From Novosphingobium aureum (GTDB taxonomy: Bacteria > Pseudomonadota > Alphaproteobacteria > Sphingomonadales > Sphingomonadaceae), in NCBI RefSeq assembly GCF_015865035.1, contig NZ_JADZGI010000001.1, positions 1,054,001-1,118,000 of the forward strand: a stretch of DNA of 64,000 bases. Direction: 5' to 3'. Each line of letters starts with the position of its first letter. Position 1 is the first letter of the stretch. Made by a program: the position numbers and the translations under genes. The notes beneath the pieces are model-generated. The model was not told the DNA's origin. It made no database searches and worked only from the letters and a program-made list of their open reading frames with translations. Positions 35,205-43,599 of the stretch are shown here, piece after piece.

Positions 35205-36833
35205 TCAGCGGGTAGCGCGGTTCCGGCAGTGGCCCCAGACGGCGAAGCGATTGGCGTGGAGCCACTCGGGCGCGTCGACTTGTGCGATCGGTTGGCAGTT
35301 CGCGTGAACGTAGTCGTTCACCAGCGCCAGCGTCTCGGCATTGACCGGCTTCTCGCGCGGCTCGGGGCTGGTGATCACGACAGCGGGGGTTAGGGCCAGC
35401 ACCCGGGCGACTTCGGCGCGGGTCGAGAGATGGCTCACGTCCTTCTCGATCGCGTGCTCGAGGTGGGCGGGAAATACCAGCGGACTGGGGTAGGCGCTGC
35501 AGGTCAGCGCGTAGAGCTGGGGCGGGCCGTCGTAGATGAACAGCGGCACCCTTGCATCCCGGTCCATACCGCGCTCGACGGCGGCAACGAGCTGCTCCAT
35601 CGCGGCGCGTGAGCGGCGGGCATGGGAAAAGTCGATCACGCGCGATCCGGGCAGGGTGAGGCAGGCCATCGCCAGCAGCGCCAGCGGTCCGGCAAGGCGG
35701 TGCTGGAAAAAGGCGGCCGCGGCCACGCACAGCGGCACCAGCAGCGGCAAGGCGTAGTGCAGGTGGAAGGCGGGCACGGCGAGCAGGCCGATGAGCGCCG
35801 CCCCGATCCACCCCAGCACGAAGCGGCGTGATGGGCCCGCGAGCACTGGCAGCGCCATCGTCAGGCATATCAGCAGTGGGGCGATGCGCATGAACAGGAT
35901 CGTCGCGCGGATTGCGGCGGTGGCGGGCGAGGAGGGCTTGGCAAGGTTCGAGGTCACCATCGCATGCCAGTAGATGTTCCAGTACCCGGCGAGCGCGTAG
36001 CCAAGCGAAATGGCCAGCATCGGTGCCGCCCCGGTCAGCGCGAGCACGCCGATCCTGCCGATCCGCGCGCGGGCGGGCAGGGGCGCGCGCCAGAGCTGGA
36101 TCGCGCAGGCCAGCCCCATGTAGCAGGCCTCGAAAACGGCAGTGGTCTTGATGGTGATGGCAAGCCCTGCAAGCAGCATCGCGCCAAGGCTCGCCAGCGT
36201 CACCCGGCCTTCGCGCAGCGCGCCCCGCGCGGTGAAGGTCAGCAGGGCACCGAGTGCCATGAACAGGTTGTAGAAGATCGGCGATTGTCCGCCGAAACCC
36301 TGGAAGGTCTCGAGCCACAGCAGATAGGCGGCTCCGGCGAGCAGGGCGCCGCGCGCGCTGCACCAGCACTGGGCGAGCGCGGCGATGGTGAGCGCGGTAC
36401 CCCATGCGAAGAGCGTCGCGACGATCTGATAGCCGAGCGGGTCCGTGCCGAGCCAGCCGATCAGGTAATAGAGCGCGAACAGCCCCCAGGGCTTGCGATC
36501 CCAGACATCCACATAAGGCACCGCACCATGATGCATGGCGAGACCGACCGACTGGTAGAAGGTCTCGTCGGGATGGAGGTTCGGGTCGCCGAAGGTGCTC
36601 GCGCGCAGTACGAGTGCCAGTACCAGCAGCGCGAGCGCGCCGAGGAGGCGCCCGGCGTGTCGATCGGGGGCAGGGCGCTGCTCGCGTGCGGGTGCCCGAG
36701 CGTTGCCAGCGATGTGCGCGCGACTTTCCGGCGCATGCGTGGCCGGGGCATCCGTGGCCGGGGTCTGGCAGGTCGCGGTCACGGGTTCCTTGCGGGGCTG
36801 GCTCTGTCTGTGGCAGGCGTGCGGGCGGGACAT
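35205..36833 (-). CDS. GT39/PMT_2-like integral membrane glycosyltransferase
   Basis: The 542-residue protein has about 10-11 hydrophobic helices. After the first comes the loop FGDPNLHPDETFYQSVGLAM, with the acidic pair typical of GT-C enzymes that use polyprenyl-phosphate sugars. WDRKPWGLFALYYLIGW follows, also typical. A soluble C-terminal part of about 130 residues ends the protein. The first ~60 residues are Pro/Ala-rich; a GTG at codon 18 could be the true start. It lies on the strand opposite all the ribosomal genes around it and converges with the lipoprotein gene (25-nt gap). The sugar and acceptor are unknown. Confidence 0.75.
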   Translation of the reverse strand: MSRPHACHRQSQPRKEPVTATCQTPATDAPATHAPESRAHIAGNARAPAREQRPAPDRHAGRLLGALALLVLALVLRASTFGDPNLHPDETFYQSVGLAMHHGAVPYVDVWDRKPWGLFALYYLIGWLGTDPLGYQIVATLFAWGTALTIAALAQCWCSARGALLAGAAYLLWLETFQGFGGQSPIFYNLFMALGALLTFTARGALREGRVTLASLGAMLLAGLAITIKTTAVFEACYMGLACAIQLWRAPLPARARIGRIGVLALTGAAPMLAISLGYALAGYWNIYWHAMVTSNLAKPSSPATAAIRATILFMRIAPLLICLTMALPVLAGPSRRFVLGWIGAALIGLLAVPAFHLHYALPLLVPLCVAAAAFFQHRLAGPLALLAMACLTLPGSRVIDFSHARRSRAAMEQLVAAVERGMDRDARVPLFIYDGPPQLYALTCSAYPSPLVFPAHLEHAIEKDVSHLSTRAEVARVLALTPAVVITSPEPREKPVNAETLALVNDYVHANCQPIAQVDAPEWLHANRFAVWGHCRNRATR

Positions 36834-36950
36834 TTCCGGCTTCGGATAGCCGGGCTATTCTCGTAGTCCTTGCATGGCTAATGCCGGGTTAAGAAGTGCT
36901 CCATCTCCGATCCCTTGCGTCTTCGCGGCTTGCACTCGCGCGGTTTGGGG

Positions 36951-36979
36951 GTGACAGGCGTGGAATCATCGACTAAGGG
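36951..36979 (+). promoter_or_regulatory. Promoter candidate for rplO
   Basis: GTGACA (36951-36956) and TAAGGG (36974-36979) are separated by 17 nt, 48 nt upstream of rplO. A promoter is needed here because the gene before rplO is on the other strand. Confidence 0.4.
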
Positions 36980-37026
36980 GCCCGCTTCCCATCCAGCGCG
37001 ATGAAAAGCGAAAGCGAGTGCAAATT

Positions 37027-37506
37027 ATGAATCTGAACGATCTCCGCGACAACGCAGGTGCCCGCCACCGTCGTATCCGCATCGGCCGTGGTATCGGCTC
37101 GGGCAAGGGCAAGACCGGTGGCCGCGGCCAGAAGGGCCAGAAGAGCCGTTCGGGCGTTGCCGTCAAGGGCTTCGAGGGTGGCCAGATGCCGCTCCACATG
37201 CGTCTTCCGAAGCGCGGCTTCACCAACGCCAAGTTCACCAAGGACTACGCGATCGTCAACCTGGGCATGGTCCAGAAGGCAATCGACGCCGGCAAGCTCG
37301 ACGCCAAGGCTGTCGTCGACCAGGCTGCGCTGCAGGCTGCCGGCCTCGCTCGCGGTGGCAAGGACGGCGTGCGCCTGCTCGGCAAGGGTGAGCTGACCGC
37401 CAAGGTCGAGTTCAACCTGGCCGGTGCCTCGAAGGGCGCCGTCGAGGCGGTCGAGAAGGCCGGTGGCAAGGTCATCCTTCCCGCCAAGGAAGCTGCCGAA
37501 GCCTGA
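37027..37506 (+). CDS. rplO: 50S ribosomal protein L15
   Basis: The 159-residue protein begins MNLNDLRDNAGARHRRIRIGRGIGSG at 37027; a GTG three codons earlier is less likely. The Gly/Lys-rich region GKGKTGGRGQKGQKSRSGV is complete. It is cut off from rpmD by 3.3 kb of foreign genes and from secY by a 321-nt gap with its own hairpin, so it appears to be a single-gene transcript. Confidence 0.96.
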   Translation: MNLNDLRDNAGARHRRIRIGRGIGSGKGKTGGRGQKGQKSRSGVAVKGFEGGQMPLHMRLPKRGFTNAKFTKDYAIVNLGMVQKAIDAGKLDAKAVVDQAALQAAGLARGGKDGVRLLGKGELTAKVEFNLAGASKGAVEAVEKAGGKVILPAKEAAEA

Positions 37507-37536
37507 GGCGAATCGACGCGACAAGCCGAAGTATCA

Positions 37537-37576
37537 GAGAGGGCGGGCGCCAGGCGCTTCGCCCTCTCGTGCTTTT
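37537..37576 (+). terminator. Terminator between rplO and secY
   Basis: GAGAGGGC (37537-37544) pairs with GCCCTCTC (37561-37568), with further pairing inside the loop (GGCGCC/GGCGC), followed by GTGCTTTT. Confidence 0.7.
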
Positions 37577-37698
37577 GGCCTGTGGCTAAGTCGCTTGCCG
37601 CGCGGCGCGTGCCGGATTGCTGCTGTGCGCACTGCTGCACGCAGTCCCGGCGCGGCAAGGTGCCCAAAGCGCCGAAATCCGCGCGTTTATGCCGTGTC

Positions 37699-37727
37699 CT
37701 TTGACGCTCGGGGCTTTTCGCCCTTCT
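37699..37727 (+). promoter_or_regulatory. Promoter candidate for secY-adk
   Basis: TTGACG (37699-37704) and TTCTAC (37722-37727) are separated by 17 nt, 100 nt upstream of secY and after the rplO terminator. Confidence 0.45.
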
Positions 37728-37827
37728 ACGAATGTCTATATGGACTGACCAGAACCCGGGTTCGACAAGGTTGCCATCAGCAGCTAAGGCCGAATCCGAA
37801 GAGTAGAATTCGAGGCATCCCAAACTC

Positions 37828-39195
37828 ATGGCTTCCCGTGCCGACAACATCGCCAGCTCGCTGAGCCTGAGCAATTTCTCCAAGGCGACCGAGCTCAAGA
37901 AGCGCATCTGGTTCACCATCGGTGCGCTGATCGTCTTCCGCTTCCTCAGCTTCGTGCCGCTGCCGGGCGTCGATGCCCGCATCCTGAGCGACCTCTACAG
38001 CCAGACCCAGGGCGGTATCCTCGACCTGTTCAACACCTTCTCGGGTGGCTCGCTCTCGCGCATGAGCCTGATCGCGCTCGGCGTGATGCCTTACATCACC
38101 GCCTCGATCGTGGTGCAGCTCGCCGCCTCGCTCCATCCCTCGCTGATGGCGCTCAAGAAGGAAGGCGAAGCAGGCCGCAAGAAGCTCAACCAGTACACCC
38201 GCTACGGCACCGTCGGCCTGTGCGCGGTGCAGGGCTACTTCCTCGCCGTCAGCCTCGAGGCCTACGGTGCATCGAGCGGCCTGCCTGCGGTCGTCGACCC
38301 GGGCCTGCTGTTCCGCATCGGCGCGGTGATCAGCCTCGTTGGCGGCACCATGTTCCTGCTGTGGCTGGGTGAGCAGATCACCTCGCGCGGCATCGGCAAC
38401 GGCGTCTCGCTGATCATCATGGCCGGTATCGTCGCGCAGATGCCGACGTTCGCATCGAACCTGGGCCAGGCCTATTCGGCCGGCGACACCGGTTCACTGC
38501 TGATTATCGGCCTGATCGTGATGATCGTGGTGATGATCCTTGGCATCTGCTTCTTCGAGCGTGCGCAGCGCCGTCTGCTGATCCAGTATCCCAAGCGCGC
38601 CACGCAGCGCGGCATGATGCAGGCCGACCGCAGCCACCTGCCGCTCAAGATCAACACCGCGGGCGTGATCCCGCCGATCTTCGCCAGCTCGCTGCTGCTG
38701 CTGCCGCTGACCATCACCCAGTTCGCGGGCAATTCGCTCACGCCGGAATCGACGATGGGCCAGTTCGTGATCTCGCTGAACCAGTACCTGGGGCACGGCA
38801 AGCCGCTCTACATGCTGCTCTACGCCGCCGGGATCATCTTCTTCAGCTTCTTCTACACCGCGGTCGTCTTCAACCCCGAGGAAACCGCTGACAACCTGAA
38901 GAAGAACGGTGGCTTCATCCCCGGTATCCGTCCGGGCAAGAACACCGCGAACTATCTCGACTACGTGCTGACGCGCGTGACCGTGATCGGCGCGATCTAC
39001 CTGACGATCGTGTGCTGCGTTCCCGAGTTCGTGCTCGCGCAGACCGGCCTGCCGTTGCTGTTCATGGGCGGCACCAGCCTGCTCATCGTGGTCAACGTCA
39101 CCGTCGACACCATTACCCAGATCCAGTCGCACCTGCTGGCCCACCAGTACGGCGACCTGATCAAGAAGGCCAAACTGAAAGGCCGCCTCCGCTAA
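37828..39195 (+). CDS. secY: Protein translocase subunit SecY
   Basis: The 455-residue membrane protein has ten helices. Signatures include the first cytoplasmic segment LKKRIWFTIGALIVFRFLSFVPLPGVD, the plug region GSLSRMSLIALGVMPYITASIVVQL and the C-terminal FIPGIRPGKNTANYLDYVLTRVT. It forms the Sec channel with SecE and SecG. It is followed by adk after 37 nt, the usual pair. GAGG lies about 14 nt before the ATG, a weak site. Confidence 0.98.
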   Translation: MASRADNIASSLSLSNFSKATELKKRIWFTIGALIVFRFLSFVPLPGVDARILSDLYSQTQGGILDLFNTFSGGSLSRMSLIALGVMPYITASIVVQLAASLHPSLMALKKEGEAGRKKLNQYTRYGTVGLCAVQGYFLAVSLEAYGASSGLPAVVDPGLLFRIGAVISLVGGTMFLLWLGEQITSRGIGNGVSLIIMAGIVAQMPTFASNLGQAYSAGDTGSLLIIGLIVMIVVMILGICFFERAQRRLLIQYPKRATQRGMMQADRSHLPLKINTAGVIPPIFASSLLLLPLTITQFAGNSLTPESTMGQFVISLNQYLGHGKPLYMLLYAAGIIFFSFFYTAVVFNPEETADNLKKNGGFIPGIRPGKNTANYLDYVLTRVTVIGAIYLTIVCCVPEFVLAQTGLPLLFMGGTSLLIVVNVTVDTITQIQSHLLAHQYGDLIKKAKLKGRLR

Positions 39196-39232
39196 GCGGT
39201 AGGGGCGATAACGAGAACGAGGGGGTTCAGTC

Positions 39233-39883
39233 GTGAATATCATTCTGCTTGGTCCGCCCGGAGCGGGCAAGGGCACCCAGGCGCAGCGTCTCGTGGAACG
39301 CCACGGCATGCGCCAGCTCTCGACCGGCGACATGCTGCGCGCCGCGGTCAAGGCGGGCACGCCCACCGGGCTCGAGGCCAAGGCGGTCATGGACCGGGGC
39401 GAGCTCGTCTCGGACGCGATCGTCTCGGCGCTGATCGGTGACGAACTCGACGCGATGGGCGCGGACACCGGCGCGATCTTCGACGGGTACCCGCGTACCG
39501 CCGCGCAGGCCGAATCGCTCGACGCGATCCTCGCCGAGCGTGGCCGCAAGCTCGACCACGTGATCGAGCTGGGCGTCGACGAGGATGCCCTCGTCGAGCG
39601 CATCACCGGCCGCTTCACCTGCGCCACGTGCGGCAAGGGCTATCACGACAAGTTCGAGCAGCCCAAGGTGCCGGGCACCTGCGACAAGTGCGGCGGGACC
39701 GAGTTCAAGCGTCGTCCCGACGACAATGCCGAGACCGTGCGCACCCGCATGGCCGAGTACCGCGCCAAGACCGCGCCGATCCTGCCGATCTACGAGGCGC
39801 GCGGGATCGTCTCCAAGGTCGACGGCATGGGCGAGATGGACGCGGTCACCGCCGAGATCGAGGCCGTGCTCAAGGCCGGCTGA
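39233..39883 (+). CDS. adk: Adenylate kinase with zinc-binding LID
   Basis: The 216-residue enzyme interconverts ATP, ADP and AMP. The P-loop is GPPGAGKGTQ (7-16). The LID domain has a four-cysteine zinc site (CATCGKGYHDKF ... GTCDKCGGTEF), a form seen in many alphaproteobacteria and Gram-positives but not in E. coli. The start is GTG. A terminator follows, ending the secY-adk unit. Confidence 0.97.
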   Translation: MNIILLGPPGAGKGTQAQRLVERHGMRQLSTGDMLRAAVKAGTPTGLEAKAVMDRGELVSDAIVSALIGDELDAMGADTGAIFDGYPRTAAQAESLDAILAERGRKLDHVIELGVDEDALVERITGRFTCATCGKGYHDKFEQPKVPGTCDKCGGTEFKRRPDDNAETVRTRMAEYRAKTAPILPIYEARGIVSKVDGMGEMDAVTAEIEAVLKAG

Positions 39884-39901
39884 CGCATAACGCGAACACG
39901 A

Positions 39902-39958
39902 GGCCCGTGGCCGGTGCCCCACCTTCACGGGTGGCGGTACTGGCCGCGGGCCTTTTTT
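39902..39958 (+). terminator. Rho-independent terminator of secY-adk
   Basis: GGCCCG (39902-39907) pairs with CGGGCC (39947-39952), with further GGCC/GGCC pairing inside, then six T. Confidence 0.85.
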
Positions 39959-40032
39959 CATGTAAGACACGCGCTTGATTGCGCGTCCGCGATGAGCGGC
40001 GCGATGGTGCAAGAAGAGGAAAAGGACCGCTT

Positions 40033-40968
40033 ATGACCCTGCGCCGCTCGCTCAAGGCCATGGCCGCCGGACCGGTCCTCGCGCTCGCGCTGGCACCGCT
40101 GGGGCTCGTCGCGCTCGCTCCTGTCGCGCAGGCCAAGGTCGCCCGCGCCGACGAGCGCGGCTTCATCATCCAGCAGCTCGTCGAGGTGCCGGTCTCCGCC
40201 GAGGAGGCCTGGGAGCGGCTGCTCACTCCGGCGAAGTGGTGGGACAGCGCGCATACCTGGTCGGCGGATGCGGCCAATCTCTCGCTCGACGCCAAGGCGG
40301 GCGGGTGCTTCTGCGAACTGCTCCCCAATCCCGATTCGCCGCGTGCCGCCCCGCGCGGCAGCGTCGAGCACATGCGCGTGATCTACGTCGAGCGTCCGCG
40401 CGTGCTGCGCCTGTCGGGCGCGCTCGGCCCGCTCCAGCAGGACGCAGCGAACGGGACGATGACGATCCAGCTCAAGGCACTGGGCAAGGGGCGCACGCAG
40501 GTCCTGCTCGAGTACGCGGTCGGCGGCTACCTGCGCGCCCCGGCGGACCAGCTTGCGCCTGCGGTCGATGCGATGCTGGCAGCGCAGCTCAAGGGATTAG
40601 CCGCTTCGCTCGGCGCCAAGCCGACGGCCGGGCCAGACGTGACGTCGCGCCCCGGACCGGAGCCCGAAGTCGAGGCGATGGCGGAGCCCGAGCCGATGGC
40701 TGAGCCCGAGCCGATGGACGAGGTCGAGACCGCACCCGAGCCGCAAGACGAGCCTGAGGCGGCGCCCGATCCGTTTGCCGAGGCCTTCGCCGCGCCCGAG
40801 GGCGAGAGCGCCCCGGATGCGCCCGCGCCGCTTCCCGATGGCGGCACACCGGGCGTATTGCCGCCGCTGCAGGGTAACGTTCCCCAGATCGAAATGGAGG
40901 AAGTCGAACCCGACGGCATCCAGCCGCTTGCCGATACGCCGCCCGAAGGCGAGTATGTCGGGCGCTGA
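40033..40968 (+). CDS. Secreted SRPBCC (START-like) domain protein with acidic tail
   Basis: The 311-residue protein starts at 40033 with AAAGGA about 8 nt upstream. It has a signal peptide (LALALAPLGLVALAPVAQAK). Residues about 40-195 resemble the SRPBCC/polyketide cyclase-like fold: a strand and helix with VEVPVSAEEAWERLLTPAKWWD, then GRTQVLLEYAVGGYL. The last ~100 residues are Pro/Glu/Ala-rich with repeats of the type AEPEPMAEPEPM, probably disordered. The gene lies between adk and rpsM, which are normally adjacent. The ligand is unknown. Confidence 0.75.
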   Translation: MTLRRSLKAMAAGPVLALALAPLGLVALAPVAQAKVARADERGFIIQQLVEVPVSAEEAWERLLTPAKWWDSAHTWSADAANLSLDAKAGGCFCELLPNPDSPRAAPRGSVEHMRVIYVERPRVLRLSGALGPLQQDAANGTMTIQLKALGKGRTQVLLEYAVGGYLRAPADQLAPAVDAMLAAQLKGLAASLGAKPTAGPDVTSRPGPEPEVEAMAEPEPMAEPEPMDEVETAPEPQDEPEAAPDPFAEAFAAPEGESAPDAPAPLPDGGTPGVLPPLQGNVPQIEMEEVEPDGIQPLADTPPEGEYVGR

Positions 40969-41048
40969 GTGCGCACTGCGACTTTCGTGCCGTCTGGCGT
41001 GCAGGTCCGGCCGGTCCTCGCTGTCGTCTTGTTGTAAGCGATACGTTT
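40969..41048. other. Start of the 352-nt gap before rpsM
   Basis: This part shows no gene; the following stretch carries two promoter candidates and a hairpin described separately. Confidence 0.4.
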
Positions 41049-41077
41049 TTGACTGGACGATCCGGCTCGGGTATGTT
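41049..41077 (+). promoter_or_regulatory. Strong sigma-70-like promoter P1 before rpsM
   Basis: TTGACT (41049-41054) and TATGTT (41072-41077) are separated by 17 nt, the best sigma-70 match in the ribosomal region. A hairpin begins only ~10 nt downstream. Confidence 0.55.
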
Positions 41078-41087
41078 TCTTTCCAGA

Positions 41088-41126
41088 AACGCTCCGCTCC
41101 CGCACTTTGCCGGGGGCGGAGGCGTT
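41088..41126 (+). other. Hairpin between tandem promoters of the alpha operon
   Basis: AACGC + TCCGCTCCC pairs with GGGGGCGGA + GCGTT around a ~10-nt loop, with one bulged base. It is followed by ATTCCTTGG rather than a T-run. It could be a leader structure of the P1 transcript or a weak terminator. Confidence 0.5.
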
Positions 41127-41143
41127 ATTCCTTGGGGCTTGCA

Positions 41144-41172
41144 TTGACACCTTACTCGAATCGTCCTAAGCG
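41144..41172 (+). promoter_or_regulatory. Promoter candidate P2 for rpsM-rpsK-rpoA
   Basis: TTGACA (41144-41149), a perfect -35, is followed after 17 nt by TAAGCG (41167-41172). It lies 149 nt upstream of rpsM. Confidence 0.45.
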
Positions 41173-41320
41173 CCCCCTTCACTCGACAGAATCGTCCAGT
41201 CCGGATGGCCCGCAGCATGCGTGTCGCCAGTCCGGTTTCGTCGGCTATTCTGGATCGGTGTGTTTTTTCAGCGTTGAGATAGGGGACGGTCGCCCGACCC
41301 CTGTGGAGCAGGAGATTTAA

Positions 41321-41689
41321 GTGGCTCGTATCGCCGGGGTAAACATCCCCACCAACAAGCGCGTGATCATTGCGCTCACCTACATCCACGGCATTGGTCG
41401 TACCAAGGCTCTGGAAATCGCCGACAAGCTCGGCATCGATCACACCCGTCGCATCCAGGACCTGTCGGACGCCGAAGTCCTGCAGATCCGTGAGACCATC
41501 GACGCCGATCACCTCGTGGAAGGTGACCTTCGTCGCGACACCGCGATGAACATCAAGCGTCTCATGGACCTCGCTTGCTACCGTGGCCTGCGTCACCGCA
41601 AGGGCCTTCCGGTTCGTGGCCAGCGCACGCACACCAATGCGCGCACCCGCAAGGGCAAGGCCAAGCCGATCGCCGGCAAGAAGAAGTAA
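41321..41689 (+). CDS. rpsM: 30S ribosomal protein S13
   Basis: The 122-residue protein begins MARIAGVNIPTNKRVIIALTYIHGIG from a GTG codon with AGGAG 7 nt upstream. The C-terminus KGLPVRGQRTHTNARTRKGKAKPIAG is complete. It is first of the alpha operon set; rpmJ and infA are absent from the junction. rpsD, which regulates this operon in E. coli, is not in the cluster. Confidence 0.98.
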   Translation: MARIAGVNIPTNKRVIIALTYIHGIGRTKALEIADKLGIDHTRRIQDLSDAEVLQIRETIDADHLVEGDLRRDTAMNIKRLMDLACYRGLRHRKGLPVRGQRTHTNARTRKGKAKPIAGKKK

Positions 41690-41749
41690 GCCAGAGAACC
41701 TTCACGGTTTTCGGTTTTCCGCAGCGATTTTTCGACAGGATACACGGAT

Positions 41750-42139
41750 ATGGCACGCGAACCCCAGCGCATTAGGCGCCGCGAGCGTAAGAACATCACG
41801 AGCGGCATTGCTCACGTCAATGCCAGCTTCAACAACACCATGGTGACCATCACCGATGCCCAGGGCAACGCGATCTCGTGGTCGTCCGCCGGCATGATGG
41901 GCTTCAAGGGCAGCCGCAAGTCGACCCCGTACGCCGCTCAGGTGGCCGCGGACGACGCCGGCAAGAAGGCCGCCGAGCACGGCGTGCGCACCCTCGAAGT
42001 CGAGGTCAAGGGCCCGGGTTCGGGTCGCGAGAGCGCCCTGCGCGCCCTTCAGGCCGTTGGCTTCACCATTACCTCGATCCGCGACGTGACCCCGATTCCG
42101 CACAACGGTGTCCGTCCCTCGAAGCGCCGCCGCGTCTGA
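41750..42139 (+). CDS. rpsK: 30S ribosomal protein S11
   Basis: The 129-residue platform protein starts MAREPQRIRRRERKNITSGIAHV and ends IPHNGVRPSKRRRV, the family signature and length. It lies 60 nt after rpsM. A terminator-like hairpin (42151-42180) separates it from rpoA. Confidence 0.98.
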   Translation: MAREPQRIRRRERKNITSGIAHVNASFNNTMVTITDAQGNAISWSSAGMMGFKGSRKSTPYAAQVAADDAGKKAAEHGVRTLEVEVKGPGSGRESALRALQAVGFTITSIRDVTPIPHNGVRPSKRRRV

Positions 42140-42150
42140 TCGAGACTAAT

Positions 42151-42180
42151 CGGGCGGCGAACCGGTCGTCGCCCGTTTTA
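42151..42180 (+). terminator. Terminator-like hairpin between rpsK and rpoA
   Basis: CGGGCGGCGA pairs with TCGTCGCCCG (one G-T) around ACCGG and is followed by TTTTA. A second dyad (CCTCCGG/CCGGAGG, about 42187-42218) follows at once. Together they could attenuate transcription into rpoA or control its translation. Confidence 0.6.
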
Positions 42181-42246
42181 CTGGATCCTCCGGGCCTTTC
42201 CACCAGGCCCACCGGAGGTAACCGCCATCACTCCCAGGGGAAGTCC

Positions 42247-43311
42247 ATGACTGTCAACATCAAGAACTGGCAGGAACTCAAGAAGCCGAACAGCCTTGAG
42301 ATCAAGCCGGGACCCGACCCCAAGCTGAAGGCGACCTTCGTTGCCGAACCTCTCGAGCGCGGCTTCGGCCTGACGCTCGGTAACGCGCTTCGTCGCGTGC
42401 TGCTCTCCTCGCTCCAGGGCGCGGCGATCACCTCGATCAAGATCGAGAACGTCCTGCACGAGTTCTCCTCGCTTGCCGGCGTTCGCGAAGACGTCACGGA
42501 CATCGTCCTCAACGTCAAGCAGATCGCGCTCAAGATGGAAGGCGAGGGCGCCAAGCGTCTCCAGCTTTCGGCCACCGGTCCTGCCCAGGTCAAGGCGGGT
42601 GACATTGCCGTCACCGGCGACATCGAGGTCATGAACAAGGACCTCGTCATCTGCACCCTCGACGAGGGCGCGGTGCTGAACATGGAACTGACCGCCGACA
42701 CCGGCAAGGGCTACGTCCCCGCCGTGGGCAACCGCCCGGTCGACGCGCCGATCGGTCTCATTCCGGTCGACTCGCTCTACTCGCCGGTCCGCCAGGTCAG
42801 CTACAAGGTCGAGAATGCCCGCGTTGGGCAGGAGCTCGACTACGACAAGCTGAGCCTCTCGGTCGAGACCGACGGCACGGTTGCTCCGGAAGACGCCGTG
42901 GCCTACGCCGCGCGCATCCTCCAGGACCAGCTCGCGCTGTTCGTCCACTTCGAGGACATCGCCCCCGTCGGCCAGTCGCCGATGGTCGGTGCCGCCGCCG
43001 GCGCTGCCTCGCAGGAGGAGAGCGACACCAACCAGCTCAACCGTTACCTTCTCAAGAAGGTCGACGAGCTCGAGCTCTCGGTGCGTTCGGCCAACTGCCT
43101 CAAGAACGACAACATCATCTACATCGGCGATCTGGTCCAGAAGACCGAAGCCGAGATGCTGCGCACGCCGAACTTCGGCCGCAAGTCGCTCAACGAGATC
43201 AAGGAAGTGCTCTCCTCGATGGGTCTGCGCCTCGGCATGGACATCCCGGGCTGGCCGCCCGAGAACATCGAAGAGATGGCCAAGAAGCTCGAGCAGGAAC
43301 TGCTCGGCTGA
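42247..43311 (+). CDS. rpoA: RNA polymerase alpha subunit
   Basis: The 354-residue protein has the assembly domain (about 1-235: ERGFGLTLGNALRRVLLSSLQGAAI) and the C-terminal domain (about 260-335: ELELSVRSANCLKNDNIIYIGDLVQKTEAEMLRTPNFGRKSLNEIKEVLSSMGLRLGM) that contacts UP elements and activators. The linker has a short Ala-rich stretch (VGAAAGAASQEESD). The ATG at 42247 (MTVNIKNWQELKKP) is the family start; the open frame upstream overlaps rpsK. Confidence 0.98.
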   Translation: MTVNIKNWQELKKPNSLEIKPGPDPKLKATFVAEPLERGFGLTLGNALRRVLLSSLQGAAITSIKIENVLHEFSSLAGVREDVTDIVLNVKQIALKMEGEGAKRLQLSATGPAQVKAGDIAVTGDIEVMNKDLVICTLDEGAVLNMELTADTGKGYVPAVGNRPVDAPIGLIPVDSLYSPVRQVSYKVENARVGQELDYDKLSLSVETDGTVAPEDAVAYAARILQDQLALFVHFEDIAPVGQSPMVGAAAGAASQEESDTNQLNRYLLKKVDELELSVRSANCLKNDNIIYIGDLVQKTEAEMLRTPNFGRKSLNEIKEVLSSMGLRLGMDIPGWPPENIEEMAKKLEQELLG

Positions 43312-43339
43312 TCGGCACCTCCGATACCGAATTGAACAG

Positions 43340-43369
43340 GGCCTCGCGGGAAACCGCGGGGCCTTTTTC
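43340..43369 (+). terminator. Rho-independent terminator after rpoA
   Basis: GGCCTCGCGG and CCGCGGGGCC (one G-T) around a GAAA loop, then TTTTTCT, 28 nt past the rpoA stop. It separates rpoA from rplQ, which are normally co-transcribed. Confidence 0.88.
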
Positions 43370-43540
43370 TTTGGAAGTTTGAACGGGCATCTTCGAGGGC
43401 CATCGCCCTCGAGCTCCCGATGCGCTCTGTCCCCGTTCGCGTCTTAGGGCGTAGCGGGGAGGGGCCCGGGGCAAGGGCGCTTACTACTTCAGGACGCCTG
43501 ATCATGGGCTAACCGCGATGGCAGTCGAGGGGGATTAGGG

Positions 43541-43554
43541 GTAGACGCGTCTAC
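43541..43554. promoter_or_regulatory. Perfect 14-bp palindrome upstream of the small membrane protein gene
   Basis: GTAGACGCGTCTAC is fully self-complementary and lies 46 nt upstream of the next start codon, in an operator-like position. The factor is unknown. Confidence 0.35.
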
Positions 43555-43599
43555 GAGTCGGAGATTGTTTTTGGGCGATCTAGTATCTAGCCTGAGTTC

